A DNA stretch of 64,000 nucleotides. It comes from Ampelocalamus luodianensis. Its lineage: Eukaryota > Streptophyta > Magnoliopsida > Poales > Poaceae. The notes below the pieces were generated by a model that made no database searches, was not told where the DNA came from, and worked only from the letters and a program-made list of their open reading frames with translations. Position 1 is the stretch's first letter. Each line of letters begins with the position of its first letter. The translations under genes and the position numbers were made by a program. Location: assembly GCA_036346255.1 (NCBI GenBank), contig CM070617.1, positions 25,905,080-25,969,079 of the forward strand, read 5' to 3'. Of this stretch, positions 1 through 11,699 are shown piece by piece.

Positions 1-1688
1 ACCAGGTCCTATAGAATTATTTTCCCTCTCCCAGAGCCCTGTCCTCTGTGGTGTGTGGCGTAGCGGTCCGCCCGGGGTTGGGATCCTCTGCACCGTAGGA
101 GGGGAAGTTAACGTAGACCAAATGCTACAGTGTCATTCAGTACAACTGTGAAAATGAGTATCTATACGGATTTGAACTTGTGATTCTTGTATAAATTTGA
201 ACACACTAAGGTTATCGCTGTGATTAGATTGTGCGTTCAGAATCCAGAAAGATTGGCCTCGAAGCAGGAGTTCATGACTCGTGAACTCCTGAGCGCAACA
301 ACACATATTTGGATGACCCGGGAGCATGGAGTTCACTATAGGTCCAAGTCTCCTCTTTTTTCTGTTTTTCTCCCTCTTTTCCTTGGTAGCCGCCGCTTCG
401 GGTCACTGTTGTACTTTATGTGACGCTTGTGATACAGGGTACCCGATTTTTATGATGTAGAATTAAGGATAACTGGGGATTCATGCAATCACATGAACCG
501 ATGGCATCAACCACTGTCTCGATATAGCAACCCGCGACAAAAAAGTCCGTCCAATAACATGCTTTGATCAATGTCTACCGAACCACGCAAAGGTAGACGT
601 CAATCACAAAAAAATACAAAAACAAAAGCGGAAATAGATCACTATTAGATACTCTAAATTTTCAAGGGGGCAGCCGATGGCTTTGCACACACCCTTAAGA
701 ATAAGACAATAATGCTTCTCTAAATAATTATCATAAAATTTGTGGTTGAAATAAAAAGGCACGAATACATGGGTTTATATAGTTCCTAGGGTCGGGCACA
801 ATGTGCTCAAACTGAACTCAACTCATCCATACATTGTTTTGGACTCAAACTCAAACAAAAAGGAAATCCTGATTTTACAACCGTCACTTTGTTTTGGACA
901 TCCTCAGTTGATGTAGGTGCCCTACAACACCATAGTAGCACCACTGTTGACCTTTTAAAACGGGTCATGCTAGCTATTTTGAATCGAGTCCGAATTGAAA
1001 ACATCTGTTCATATCTTTCCTTTCATTGTTTGTTTGCTTTCCAATTTTGTGAGGGACAGGTAAGGGAAGTCTTCTAAACTTTGTAAAGCCATGAAATAGA
1101 AGAAAACTATCCATACACGCCAAACACGCCACTGATTCGATATGTTTTCCAACTCCTGCGTGTCATTCTTGACATCTTGTGTAACATGCACTCTAGTTGC
1201 CATAACTTCTCGTCCAATCTCCAAATCACACATGGTTTGATCCATTGGAAAGTAAACTCGATAAACTTTCTAATTATATGCTTTGTGTGCATTGGAAGTT
1301 TGGAACCATTTGAATTTGTGTGGGTATGTTCAAAAACTTAGTGAACAAAACTGTGAGCACATTATTGACCTAAACATGGTTGATTTTGTATATTCCTCTT
1401 GGGCTAGATGCTTCACTCCATAGTTGTGCTACTGCTAGCTCCTCCCTTGAGCCAGCCTCCCTATGTCTTGTACTATTTTTAGGGCATCCAGCACACCTAC
1501 ACACATAAAAGCAAAACTGTGGTCGCATTCTCTCAAATAGGACATAATTATAATGATTAAGTTTAGCTTCAACCTTGTGTTAGTGTTTTGAATTGTCATG
1601 TGTAGGTGTGCATGCGATGCTAGGATAGTCTCATCATCGTCCCTTTTTTTCAAGAAAAACCATCATCAGCTTTTGATAACATGAAAGT

Positions 1689-1690
<2 letters not shown>
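1..1690. other. Intergenic, no gene recognised
   Basis: No open frame here has recognisable domain content and no exon structure could be built on either strand. The one clear relationship is that about 285-430 resembles 11235-11385, the sequence just upstream of the b5 reductase gene (reported separately). Base composition is ordinary, moderately AT-rich intergenic DNA. Confidence 0.5.
285..430 (+). repeat. Diverged copy of the b5 reductase upstream region
   Basis: This stretch matches 11235-11385 over roughly 140 bases in the same orientation. Shared blocks include GCAACAACACAT/CACAACAACACAT, GAGCATGGAGT, CCAAGTCTCC and a T-rich run CTGTTTTTCT. The two copies flank the 7.8-kb hAT composite. 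A local segmental duplication or a low-copy repeat are both possible. Confidence 0.6.

Positions 1691-1750
<60 letters not shown>
1691..1750. repeat. (AC)n(AT)n microsatellite
   Basis: About 45 bases of AC dinucleotides run into AT dinucleotides, directly abutting Micron-like copy A. Confidence 0.95.
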
Positions 1751-2120
1751 GAAGCCTTTTTTCTACTCTTGGAAGTAGTTACTCCCTATTACGTATCTCA
1801 CAACGTAGGGAGTATCTTGCGCAACCGAGAGTATGTATATGTAGTATACGAGTATATAAGACCACCTAGGTGGTATTTACACCTTTTCAGGGGTGATATG
1901 TACAATTTTTTTAGACATACTCCTTTTTATGTGTGAATATGAATGTATTTACAAAATATGCTAAAAACTATGGACTCTCTTGTAAATTTTTCATGTGGTT
2001 CACATTGGAGTATCTTATAATTAGTATATGAGTATACCCAAAGTGATAAAGGAGTATGCCAAGTTATTTTAGGTGGTATATCAGAGGTGGAAGTAACTAT
2101 ACCCGGGAGTAGAAAGTATT
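1751..2120 (+). mobile_element. Micron-like element, copy A
   Basis: A segment of about 370 bases lies between a dinucleotide tract (1691-1750) and another (2122-2207). It starts GAAGCCTTTTTTCTACTC and ends GGGAGTAGAAAGTATT. It repeats in direct orientation at 2208-2483 and inverted at 2491-2864, each copy bordered by TA-rich DNA. Placement inside (TA)n or (CA)n(TA)n tracts is the hallmark of the Micron elements described in rice. That family assignment is inference from structure. Confidence 0.65.
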
Positions 2121-2121
2121 A

Positions 2122-2123
2122 AT

Positions 2124-2207
<84 letters not shown>
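2122..2207. repeat. (CA)n(TA)n microsatellite
   Basis: A CA run followed by a long TA run separates Micron-like copies A and B. Confidence 0.95.
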
Positions 2208-2209
<2 letters not shown>

Positions 2210-2483
2210 AAGCCTTTTCCTACTCCAGGAGTAGTTACTCCTATTCAGTATCTCACATATCTCACAATGTAGGGAGTATCTTGCAACATGTATGTGTAGC
2301 ATACAGTATATAAGACCATATAAGTGATATTTACACATTTTCAGAGGTGGTATGTACAATTTTTAGACATACTCCTTTTATGTGCGAATATGAAGGTATT
2401 TACAAAATATACTAAAAACTATGGACCCTCTTGCAAATTTTTTGTGTGGTTCACATTGGAGTATCTTATAATTAGTATATATA
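2208..2483 (+). mobile_element. Micron-like element, copy B (truncated)
   Basis: This is the same sequence as copy A in direct orientation, from GGAAGCCTTTTCCTACTC to ATTAGTATAT. It breaks off at the internal TA-rich point where A reads TTAGTATATGAGTATACC. From there inverted copy C begins, so C appears to have inserted at B's internal TATATA; the rest of B is missing. Confidence 0.6.
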
Positions 2484-2490
2484 TAGGAAA

Positions 2491-2965
<475 letters not shown>

Positions 2966-2966
2966 A

Positions 2967-3234
2967 GGCGTATCTAGTGCTAATGGGTAATTCAAGCTAA
3001 GGTGCTAATACAAATCTTAACTGTTGAATCTGCATCTTGACCGTTGGATGTGGAAGCATGCAGGGTGTTTAATGAAGGTGTATTAATGAAGGCGCATTGA
3101 ATGTGGGAGCATGCAAGGTGATTAAATGGTTTGGAGGTGAGAGACTGCATTAATCTTGGTTGTTTAATCCAAATCCAATGGTCAAGATTGGCATTAGCAT
3201 CTTAGCACTGAATTATCCATTAGCACTAGATACG

Positions 3235-3236
<2 letters not shown>
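2967..3236. mobile_element. MITE with 28-bp terminal inverted repeats in (TA)n
   Basis: The left end GGCGTATCTAGTGCTAATGG (2967 on) is matched by its reverse complement at the right end, finishing at 3236. The inverted repeats extend 28 bases with one mismatch. The element is 270 bases with no coding capacity and is flanked by AT tracts on both sides (2866-2963 and 3237-3266), so a longer target duplication cannot be resolved. Superfamily is not assigned. Confidence 0.75.

Positions 3237-3266
<30 letters not shown>
3237..3266. repeat. (TA)n microsatellite
   Basis: A short TA tract lies immediately right of the 270-bp MITE and is probably continuous with the 2866-2963 tract before insertion. 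Confidence 0.9.
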
Positions 3267-3269
<3 letters not shown>

Positions 3270-4124
3270 CATCTACTTTCGCACTCCTTTTGTTTTGCAC
3301 ATCATGATTAACACGACAACAACCATTGGACGCGTAAATAGCATTTGTAGTCATATAATTCTCATTAACATCAGTTTCTAGCAGGTATTTCTAGTGGTGG
3401 TCAGATGAGCGGCCCAGTACGGTCCATTTTGGCCTGCGAGATAAATGGGCCATGCTGGCCCACGTGCTGACGAGGTAGCCTAGGCACGACTCGTTGGCAT
3501 TACATGTTGTGCTGGGTTGTGTCGAACCCGGGAACGAAGGATCCCGAATTCTCTGTGTTCATACACTAGTCCAGGATTTCTAGTATGCACATTCATACAA
3601 AAGTGATGTCACAAACATATCACGCACTTTATTAATGATAATTCAGAGTTTATTACAGCCTGGGCCAAAGGCCAAAATAAAAGACACAACGAAAAACATA
3701 AGTATGTGGTAGGCCACACAATCTGCCACAACCAATCGTCTAGGGCGCAGCCTAGTCCTCCAAGTCCGCACTATCTGGGTAGAAGTCTTCTCCTAAATAA
3801 AGATTATTCAACAAGAGTGAGCACTACTACCGTGCTCGCAAGTTACACCCAATATTGAATTATGATGCATGCATAAGGTAAACAAATGAGACCGACATGG
3901 TTTATTTTCCATAAATCAACATTTTCAGTGTAAATACTCATATTAATTTTCAAGGCCATTTTATGCTATAACTAGAATCAGATTTTAAATGACAGTTGTA
4001 TAGTGGATAACCTTCGTTGATTGAAAAGTGAGGATCTGTGAGGACCTCAGTTTATTTGGCTTGTAATGCTTAACCAACCACCTGGCCCTAGCATCACAAA
4101 TCAAATAAACCAAGCCTCGAGATA

Positions 4125-7100
4125 TGTATACTTCACAGAACTGCAGTATACACACCTCTTCACAAAATTATGCATCAACTCCATTCTAAACATAGAATCC
4201 AAACATCACGATACTAAACAGTAGACAACAAAGTAGAGTTATTACAACAGAGGGCCGACCGGCCAAATGACAAACAGATAACAAAGTAAACAGCGGAAGC
4301 AAAAATACCATAAGATGGCTATAAACAAAAGTCAATCAGTGTGCCTTAGCCCATAAGGCAACCAACCGGACCGCCAAGCTAGTCGTCCCAAAACCCGCAC
4401 ATCTCACAGAAGTAAGGCCCTTGGGGCTCACCTGCCTCCTCTGCAACAAAAATATTAAGCAAAGCAAATGAGTACAAAAATGTACTCGCAAGACTGACGT
4501 GTGGACTAGCAGACCTATGCATAACTACATGCAGACTTATTTGAGTGGAGGCTGTATGACTCATTTTAGCACAAAGCAATCTTTATTTGCAATAATGTAA
4601 TACATTTAAAAGCAAATTGGCAATTCATTTTTATTGTTGAAATAACAATGACGAAATAATGATAAGTAGATGACAACATCACGAAGTGACTAACCCATTA
4701 GTCACCACGACCATAGCATGAATTACCCATTCATGCCACCCATGTCAAGTTTTAATTAAAAGGTTGTAGTCTAGTTCTCACGGGCGATCCGAGTGTGTCC
4801 ATAACCTAGGACGAGGCTATTCGAATAGATCAAACCTGCGGGGTGTACCAATGTACCCACACTTGGGCCGCCTTTTTGCGACAAAAGCACACTTAGAAGG
4901 TATGCAAGCACACAGCTAAGTCCTACGAGACATTTCCAATATTGTATATTAACTACGAGCCGTCAGATAGATAGAAATCCATACGCTTACATGGTAAAGC
5001 CGAAAAGACAACTACCCACAAAGGGTAAAGCTTTTCGGACAACTACCATGCTCCCAACACCTTCCCTCCTGTGACCCCCTGCGACTCGGAGCCAGTACAC
5101 GCCAAAGTACTAAGTCAAGAGAGGTCTCATACCCTCTAGTGTGGTTAGCACGCAAAATGCTCAATACGGTGGCGCAAGTAATTCGGTCCTTGTTAACTCG
5201 GGCACCATTCCAGTCACACCCAAAAGCACACCAACATACCGTTGTGCCCAAGTCCAAATTATTTTATTTTCAATTTTTAGTTTTCACAATTAAACATAGC
5301 GTAAATACTGAAACACAAAGTTATAATAATTTTGTGTGATCAAGGTTACCGACTAAGCCAATAACCGCCCATTTCTACCGATAACTAAGCATGTCTAAGC
5401 AGTTGAATTCGTATCTACTAAGTGACAAGAGATCATCCAACGATCTCCAATCACAGCAAATAACCTAGGCTCAGGTGGTAGAGGAATATCATTTACCTGC
5501 AGATTATGCAACTAAAGGACCCACTAACCATATTTTAACACAAAATAGCAATGCATACATACAAGTTACAAACAAAATATTAGTTTGAATATAAAGGGAT
5601 TAACATGATCAAACTGCGTGCAGTTCGGTTGTCTTTGCTCAATATGTTGCTGAGGCTCACTCTCGATAATACCAGAATCGTCGTAATCTATCGATCGAGC
5701 AAAAAGAACAAATAACACCGACAAAAGCCAAAATTCAATTTAATCCAATGAGCACAAATTTCATACAACAGCTAGAGTATGATTTTAAAAAAATTTAGAA
5801 ACAGAGAACATTTTATTTGGAGTTAAAGAGAATTTTCTAGGAATTTTCCAAGTTAGAAATACATAAAAACACCATTTAATTATTTATCAAAATTTTATGA
5901 ACAGAACCATACTTAAAACCTATTTTGGTAAAAAGTACATTAAAAATGTAATTTTACAAAATTGGTTTCATTCGATTTGGATCAATATTGAATTAGTTAT
6001 GGATTTTCTAAGTTTAAAGGATTTATCAGTGCAAAAGAAATTCAATTCGGAAATTTTTAAAAGCAATAACTTCTTTTTACACACACAGCCAGCTAGCCAC
6101 AGCGCATGACAGGTGGGCCCGAGCGAGGGCGCTGACTGAGTCAACTTTGACTCAGCCTCGGCCGAGAGCGACGCCGAAAGCATATTCAGAGAATACGTTT
6201 TCACATTTACAAAACGTACTGAACCTAATCAATACAGATAAATACACCTGCTCTAAACAGAAAACACATTTCGCTGCTTTACGCAAAACCTTAACCATCC
6301 GAGAGGGCCCACATGTCATGGACTCAGAGGATTATGAACGGCTAGATTAAAATTTCTAAACACGCTTAAATCAGGAGGGGTCCACATGTCAATGACATAG
6401 ATTAAAAGGAGATTAGGACTGATGGGGAGGGTTATACCTAACGCTGCCGGTGGCTCGTCGGAGGTCCCGTCGCGAGCGCGACGGCGAGGAGGGTGATCCG
6501 GCGAAGGAGAGACGCTCTGCGCTCGTGGAGTGGCACCACCAGGTGCGCAACTACCTCACGAGTGCGATGGCGACGACGCGGAGTCCAGAGGATGCCGGCG
6601 ACGAGCTGGCGACGAACGGAGGCAGAGACGAAGAAGGGGCTCCCGAGGCGGAGGCGCTACGAGCGACGAGAAGCTTCGGGAAGGAGCACCTAGAGACCGC
6701 GGGAACACCAGGAACATACGCCACGACCTTGATGACGGAGGAGGACGGTGGCGCCGGAATCGACATGGCGGCGCTTTACCGAGCTCGGAGAAGAAACGGC
6801 CGCACGCCCTCAACGATGCACCAAAAGCGAACACAAACCCCCGTTAGACTCAGTGGAGCAATGCGATCATAAAGGACCAAACGCCGAGGCAAGATACTCA
6901 CTGAACAGAAGAGCTACGAGGGCCGAGGCTGCCGGAGGCGGAGACGAAGATGTCGCCCCCAACGACTCCTTGGATGAAACGAGCTCGGACCGGAAAAATG
7001 GACGCGGCTTGGAGAGAAGAACGCGACAGCGGGGTCGCTATTGCTTGAGCGGCAATGAGGTGGTGGCGCTACCCTCGGCTTCCTCTCCGGCCGAAACCAA

Positions 7101-8085
7101 GAAATGGGCGGAGAAAACGCGAGAGAGCAAGGGGCAAAAAGTGGGTGAGCTCAGGGGCTTTAGGGGGTCACGGCGATGCCTCCTAGCGAGACACGAGGGC
7201 ATCAAGGTGGCAGCGACGAGGTACGTGGCATGCATGCGCGAACGCCGATGCGCTCGGCGCGACGAAGAAGACGAGGGCGAGCCCGACAGGTGGGGTCTGC
7301 ATGTCAGCGACAGGGAGAAAAGTGGTGCGGGTCGGAGCCTGGTGCGACACGAATAGATGGTTTGACACGATCAAGATGACGCAGACCTTTAGATCTAAAA
7401 TGGACGGTTGAGATCTACGATGTATATGGACTGTCCGAACAGATCGGGCGCACGTGGGCCGCACGATTTGCATCGGACGGTCGATGGCGATCGGGCTCGG
7501 GCGGTGCAGCTAGGCGGCGTGGTCAAGCCGAGCGATGCGGTCGGACTCGAGCCGGGGTTTGAGTCCGAGCCCGATGAACAGTGATTTCAGATTTTGATTT
7601 TAAAAAGACTGAGAAGATTGGGGAATTTTTAGAGGTAGTTTTGAAGCTCCAAAAATTCAGAAATTTTTATGGGAACTTCCTGGGACAGAGAACAACCTTG
7701 AATAATTTTTATAGAAATTTTTATGCACTTAATTGTTCCTAAGAAAATTCACAAGCTGCTGCCCTAGGGATTTGACCAGAATTCAAACTGGTTTGACTTG
7801 CTCTTTTGAAATAGCAATCAAAATCTAAAAATTGTGATATTTTGGGGAGAGGTTACTAGGAAGGTCAAGAAGATAGGAAAAATTCTTCCAGAGGATGATC
7901 ACAAAATTAGAGTTGAAAATTTTGTTGATAACAACTTCCATCAAAAGAAACATGGTTCTTAGAAAATAGAAATTGCTAGGGGAAAATTCTAAAAAATTTC
8001 CAAATGACTTCATGAGGCATCAAAAGTTTTAATTTATCCTCATAATATTACATTTGAAACATAAACTATTCTTTGGGATGTTACA
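4125..8085 (-). mobile_element. Long solo-LTR-like element A, nested in element B
   Basis: It starts TGTATACTTCACAG at 4125 and ends GGGATGTTAC at 8084/8085. AGATA precedes the left end (4120-4124) and overlaps the right boundary (8085-8089). The order of blocks follows element B: a region near AGTTATTACA, a GAGTAC...GTACTC hairpin, an AATCGTCG block, an AGGTGGGCCC block, then GC-rich sequence at 6430-7350 and an AT-rich end. A and B therefore look like diverged members of one long-LTR family. No retroviral-type domains are present. Confidence 0.5.
6430..7360. other. GC-rich block inside element A, no protein recognised
   Basis: Frames are open on both strands (for example 6450-6872 and 6748-7356), rich in Arg, Ala, Glu and Gly. 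Openness in several frames at once, low complexity and lack of any motif indicate GC-driven open frames rather than a gene. The corresponding block in element B (9500-10400) behaves the same way. Confidence 0.6.
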
Positions 8086-11000
8086 GATACCCTCCTATCA
8101 CTTGGCTAACCGCCTAATTTTTTCACAAGGATTAACCATCCTGAAATCATTTATTGTATTTATTTTAAAACCAAAAAACAAAGTCTAACTTTAAGTGGCT
8201 TTGCTAGCATGTCCATGACCGCGGACACGGCTATTCGAATAGTTTTCTACTCTGTAGAGTCTGTACAGCTTTACCCACACGAGATGACTTGCTCTTTATG
8301 TCGGCCAATACACGCTTACGTAAGCGTGCGAATGAGCAGTTATCATGAAGCCTTTACGATGTTCTGTCTTAATGCACTTATGTCCGCTAAGGTTTCACTT
8401 TCATTGGACTAACCGTCCTCCGAAAGCCTCCTCTTGCGCCAGGTGGGAATAAATGTCTACCCGACACCCACTCAATCATCATGGCACAAATAACACAAAT
8501 ACATCACAAATTACTTAGCCAAATCATGCCCATACAGAACATGTGGTGGTACGATAAGGCATAGCAAAGGAACGCTCAAAGGTCGGTCCTCAATTGACTT
8601 GGGCGTCTTTCAGAACAAACCCTGGGTCTTAATCTTAACCAGAATTAAGCCCGTGCATAAACCTGCACCCACTATTCATCCATTTCGCCCAAGTTCAAAC
8701 CCATTTTTTATTTTATTTAGAGTAAAACCCTCTTTAAAAACCTTCTGTAGTAAAATAATACCACAATGTCAAATTTAAACCAAGTTTGTAAATGATTTGG
8801 CTAAACCTTCCCAAAATCATAAATGTAGTCTAAGCATATGATTAATTTTAGTATCATTTTGTCTAATGGTGTTAAGGTATTCATGTTCAACATTCAAATT
8901 GGTCATACAAAGAAAATTGGAATAATTAGGTAATTAAAATAGGGAATTGAAATAATTGTATAAACATATGCATGCATTAAGTAATTTAAAAACTGAAAAT
9001 AACTTTAAAGTAATGGGATCAACATGATCAATGGTATAACTTGCCTTCGTTGAAGTCCTGAAACTCTAAGTCCTCGGAAGGATCGAACTCTCCGGAATCG
9101 TCGAAGTTTATACGTGAAAATACGATAAATTCAATTCAAATTCAAATAAATTGAAAAAGACAGCTCAAATTAACTCCAAATGGAAATATTTTGGTTTAGT
9201 TAGCTAGGTAATAATTTTATATAATTTTAGGAATTTGAATCACCTAAATCGGAGTTCGTATGAAGAAATACGAGCTCCTGGAAGTTCTATATCTAATAAA
9301 CCCTAATTTTCAGATTTTATGAATTTCTTGAATTATTTTTCTAAAGGAAAATTCAGATTATTGCGCCAACTGACATCATCGGCTGGGAAAACTGAATTTC
9401 GGCCGATTTATTTTCCGATGGAAAACAATATAGTCACTGACATGTGGGCCCGTGGTCAATGGACCACATCCAAGAACCGGTCAACGCTCACGGTGGACGT
9501 AGTCCACAAAACAGTGAATGAGAGGAGGTGTGCGGCTGTGCGCAGTATGATGTGGCGCCACACAGGCAGCCACGTAGGCGTGAGCGCCTCGGTGGCGCTG
9601 ACCTATCACCGACGTGGCCAAGCCAGGCAAGTGCGGTGAGCGGCGGCGCTAGGTTTTGGTCTCGCCGGCGCTTCGCGCCACGGCGAGATGAACGGAGGTG
9701 CTCAAAGTGACAAGGGAGTGACGGGGAACTAGATGCGTTACCACACGGCGGCGAGGTCTTTAGCAGCGGCGGTGTGCGGTCAACGGGGAAGTAGGGGTTC
9801 CGACGGTCCTTGCGGCGAATGGGTGGGAGCACCGGTTTCACGACGACGAGGTGATGCCGACGGTGGCGGAGATGAGGACGAAGCGTCAATGGAGGCGCTG
9901 GAATCGGAGGAGAACCGAAGCTTGGTCGCCGGCGGAAACTTCGAAATTAGAGCTATAGAGAGAGATTGGGAAGAGACGCTCTGAGGCGTTGGGATGAGGA
10001 GGCTAGAGCGATCTTGGTGCCCCTTTTTATAGGGCGAGGGCGTGGTTGGTTCAACGTGGAGCGCACGAAGGTCGTGCGGCACGGCGAGCGATAAATTTGG
10101 GATTTGAGGCTGTGGGGATGGAAGGTGGTGGCTGGATTGGGCGCGGGGTGATGCGGCGACATAAATGCGCACGATGATTTTGGAGATGCGGCCGGATTCG
10201 GGCGTATGGAAGGTCCTTGACGTGCAGTAATGGCGAACGCGCAGGCGAGAAAGGAAAGAAGCGACGAAGAAGAAAGGAAAGGGGACGAAGCACAGTAGCA
10301 CGGGCCCCACCTGTCGGCGTCAGTGGGGAAGGAAAGAAAAGGGTGCGCGTGAGCCATCCGATGATAATCCAATGGCCACGACGGTTTGTGGTGAATAAGA
10401 AAGTAACGAGTGCACATCAGCTGTTTGATTCAGATCCGACGGTTGAAAAGGGAGGGAAAACACGCGGGAGAAGTGGGCTGTGCAGGCTGTGCATGTGTGG
10501 AAGCTGATCGAGGCCGACAGAATTCGGCCCAAAGACTATTTGGTGAATTTCTATTGATTTTTAAATTGATTTTATTTCAGTAATTCAAATTAGTTTTAGA
10601 AAATAGCTAGTAAAATCCAAAAATTCTGAGAAAATTCACAGAAATTCTCAAAGATATTTTGAATTTAAATAAAATAATTCCAACTTAATTTTGGTATTAG
10701 TTTTTGAAATTAAATTTATTTTGACTTTAAATTAGTTAAGAAAAGTTTTTAAAATTTCAAAAATTCCATAAAAATAATTAAATTTATTTTCTTATGGAAT
10801 TTGAAAATTTAGGCTGTTACAGGCTGATCTGCTACAATAGCCTCCCAATAAAACCAGTTGAGCTTAAGCTAGAGGAGTAGCAGTCGACCGTTGCCGCGCT
10901 GGCCTCCACGCCACCGGTCGCCACCGCGCACGCTGGTCGCCTCCGCGGACCGCCACTCCCGGCCTCCTCCTCCGCGCCCGGCCTCCTCCTCCATGCCACC

Positions 11001-11212
11001 TCGGCATCTTCTCTCCTCTGTTGCCGTGCCGGGCTCGTGTCGTGCAGCACTGTGCATGCCGCGTCGTGTCGGAGGTGGACCCAAGCATGGGCCGAGTAAT
11101 TGTACTGTGCCAGCCTAGCTCATGAAGAGTGCAGTCATGTTGTGCCTAAGACGGATCAACAATACCGTGCGTTGGGCTCGTCCAACCGACACGGTCCATC
11201 TGACCATCTCTA

Positions 11213-11699
11213 GTTATTTCCACCTCGCAGCATAGCTCCATTGCTCGCGAGCACAACAACACATTTTTAGATCACTCGTGAGCATGGAGTCCACTTCGGC
11301 CCAAGTCTCCCTCTTTTTCTGTTTTTCTTGCTCTCTTCCTCACCAAGCTAGCAGTACAACTTATTTCTTGCCGTGCTTATGACATTTTGTTTTTTTCCTT
11401 TTTGAATTGCGAGACGCACCTGAAATTGAAACAACGTGTTTTGAATTTTTGGGTCTTGACGAGGGCGAAAAAGGTGAACACGAAAACCTTGCTACCGTCA
11501 GAACACACACACACACACGAAAACCTCGCGATCTCCGCCACCAGCTTCCCGTCTTCCTCCCACACCCACCTACCTCCGCATCCCATACCTTCCCCCGCCC
11601 ACCACCTCTCAAATCCCTCACCAAACCCCGCAACCCAAGCGCCCAACCAAACCCGCCACTGGTTCCGAGGCGTCGCGAGGGCGTGGGAGGTCACCAGCC
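11213..11699 (+). promoter_or_regulatory. Upstream region and 5' UTR of the b5 reductase gene
   Basis: This is the 487 bases between the hAT right end and the start codon. It contains pyrimidine-rich stretches, an ACAC microsatellite (11502-11517) and C-rich DNA typical of a grass 5' UTR. No convincing TATA box was seen. The hAT composite ends less than 500 bases from the ATG, so it may form part of the distal promoter. Confidence 0.4.

Larger units (their letters stand above)
3520..10821 (-). mobile_element. Long solo-LTR-like element B, interrupted by element A
   Basis: The element runs from TGTCGAACCCGGG at 3520 to ...GGCTGTTACA at 10821. The flanking pentamers are GGTTG and GGCTG (4 of 5 match). 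Removing nested element A leaves about 3.3 kb without protease, integrase or reverse transcriptase. On the minus strand it begins TGTAACAGCC, a style common in plant LTRs. GC-rich open frames at 9500-10400 match nothing I recognise. Best reading: a solo LTR of a long-LTR family; a LARD-type element is possible. Confidence 0.55.
3392..11212. mobile_element. Non-autonomous hAT-type element carrying nested LTR elements
   Basis: The terminal repeats are TAGTGGTGGTCAGATG at 3392 and the complement of TAGAGATGGTCAGATG ending at 11212. The flanking octamers are GGTATTTC (3384-3391) and GTTATTTC (11213-11220), 7 of 8 identical, fitting the 8-bp duplication of the hAT superfamily. Only 3392-3519 and 10822-11212 belong to the hAT itself; the rest is a later insertion. 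GC-rich subterminal sequence follows both ends. No transposase is present. Confidence 0.7.

Noticed and set aside
6450..7356. 202- and 140-residue open frames as a protein gene
   Set aside because: Several frames on both strands are open at once, composition is Arg/Ala/Gly-biased, and they lie inside an LTR-like element.
9488..10417. Pro/Ser-rich minus-strand frames
   Set aside because: GC-driven openness in element B; no domain, and the matching block in element A behaves the same.
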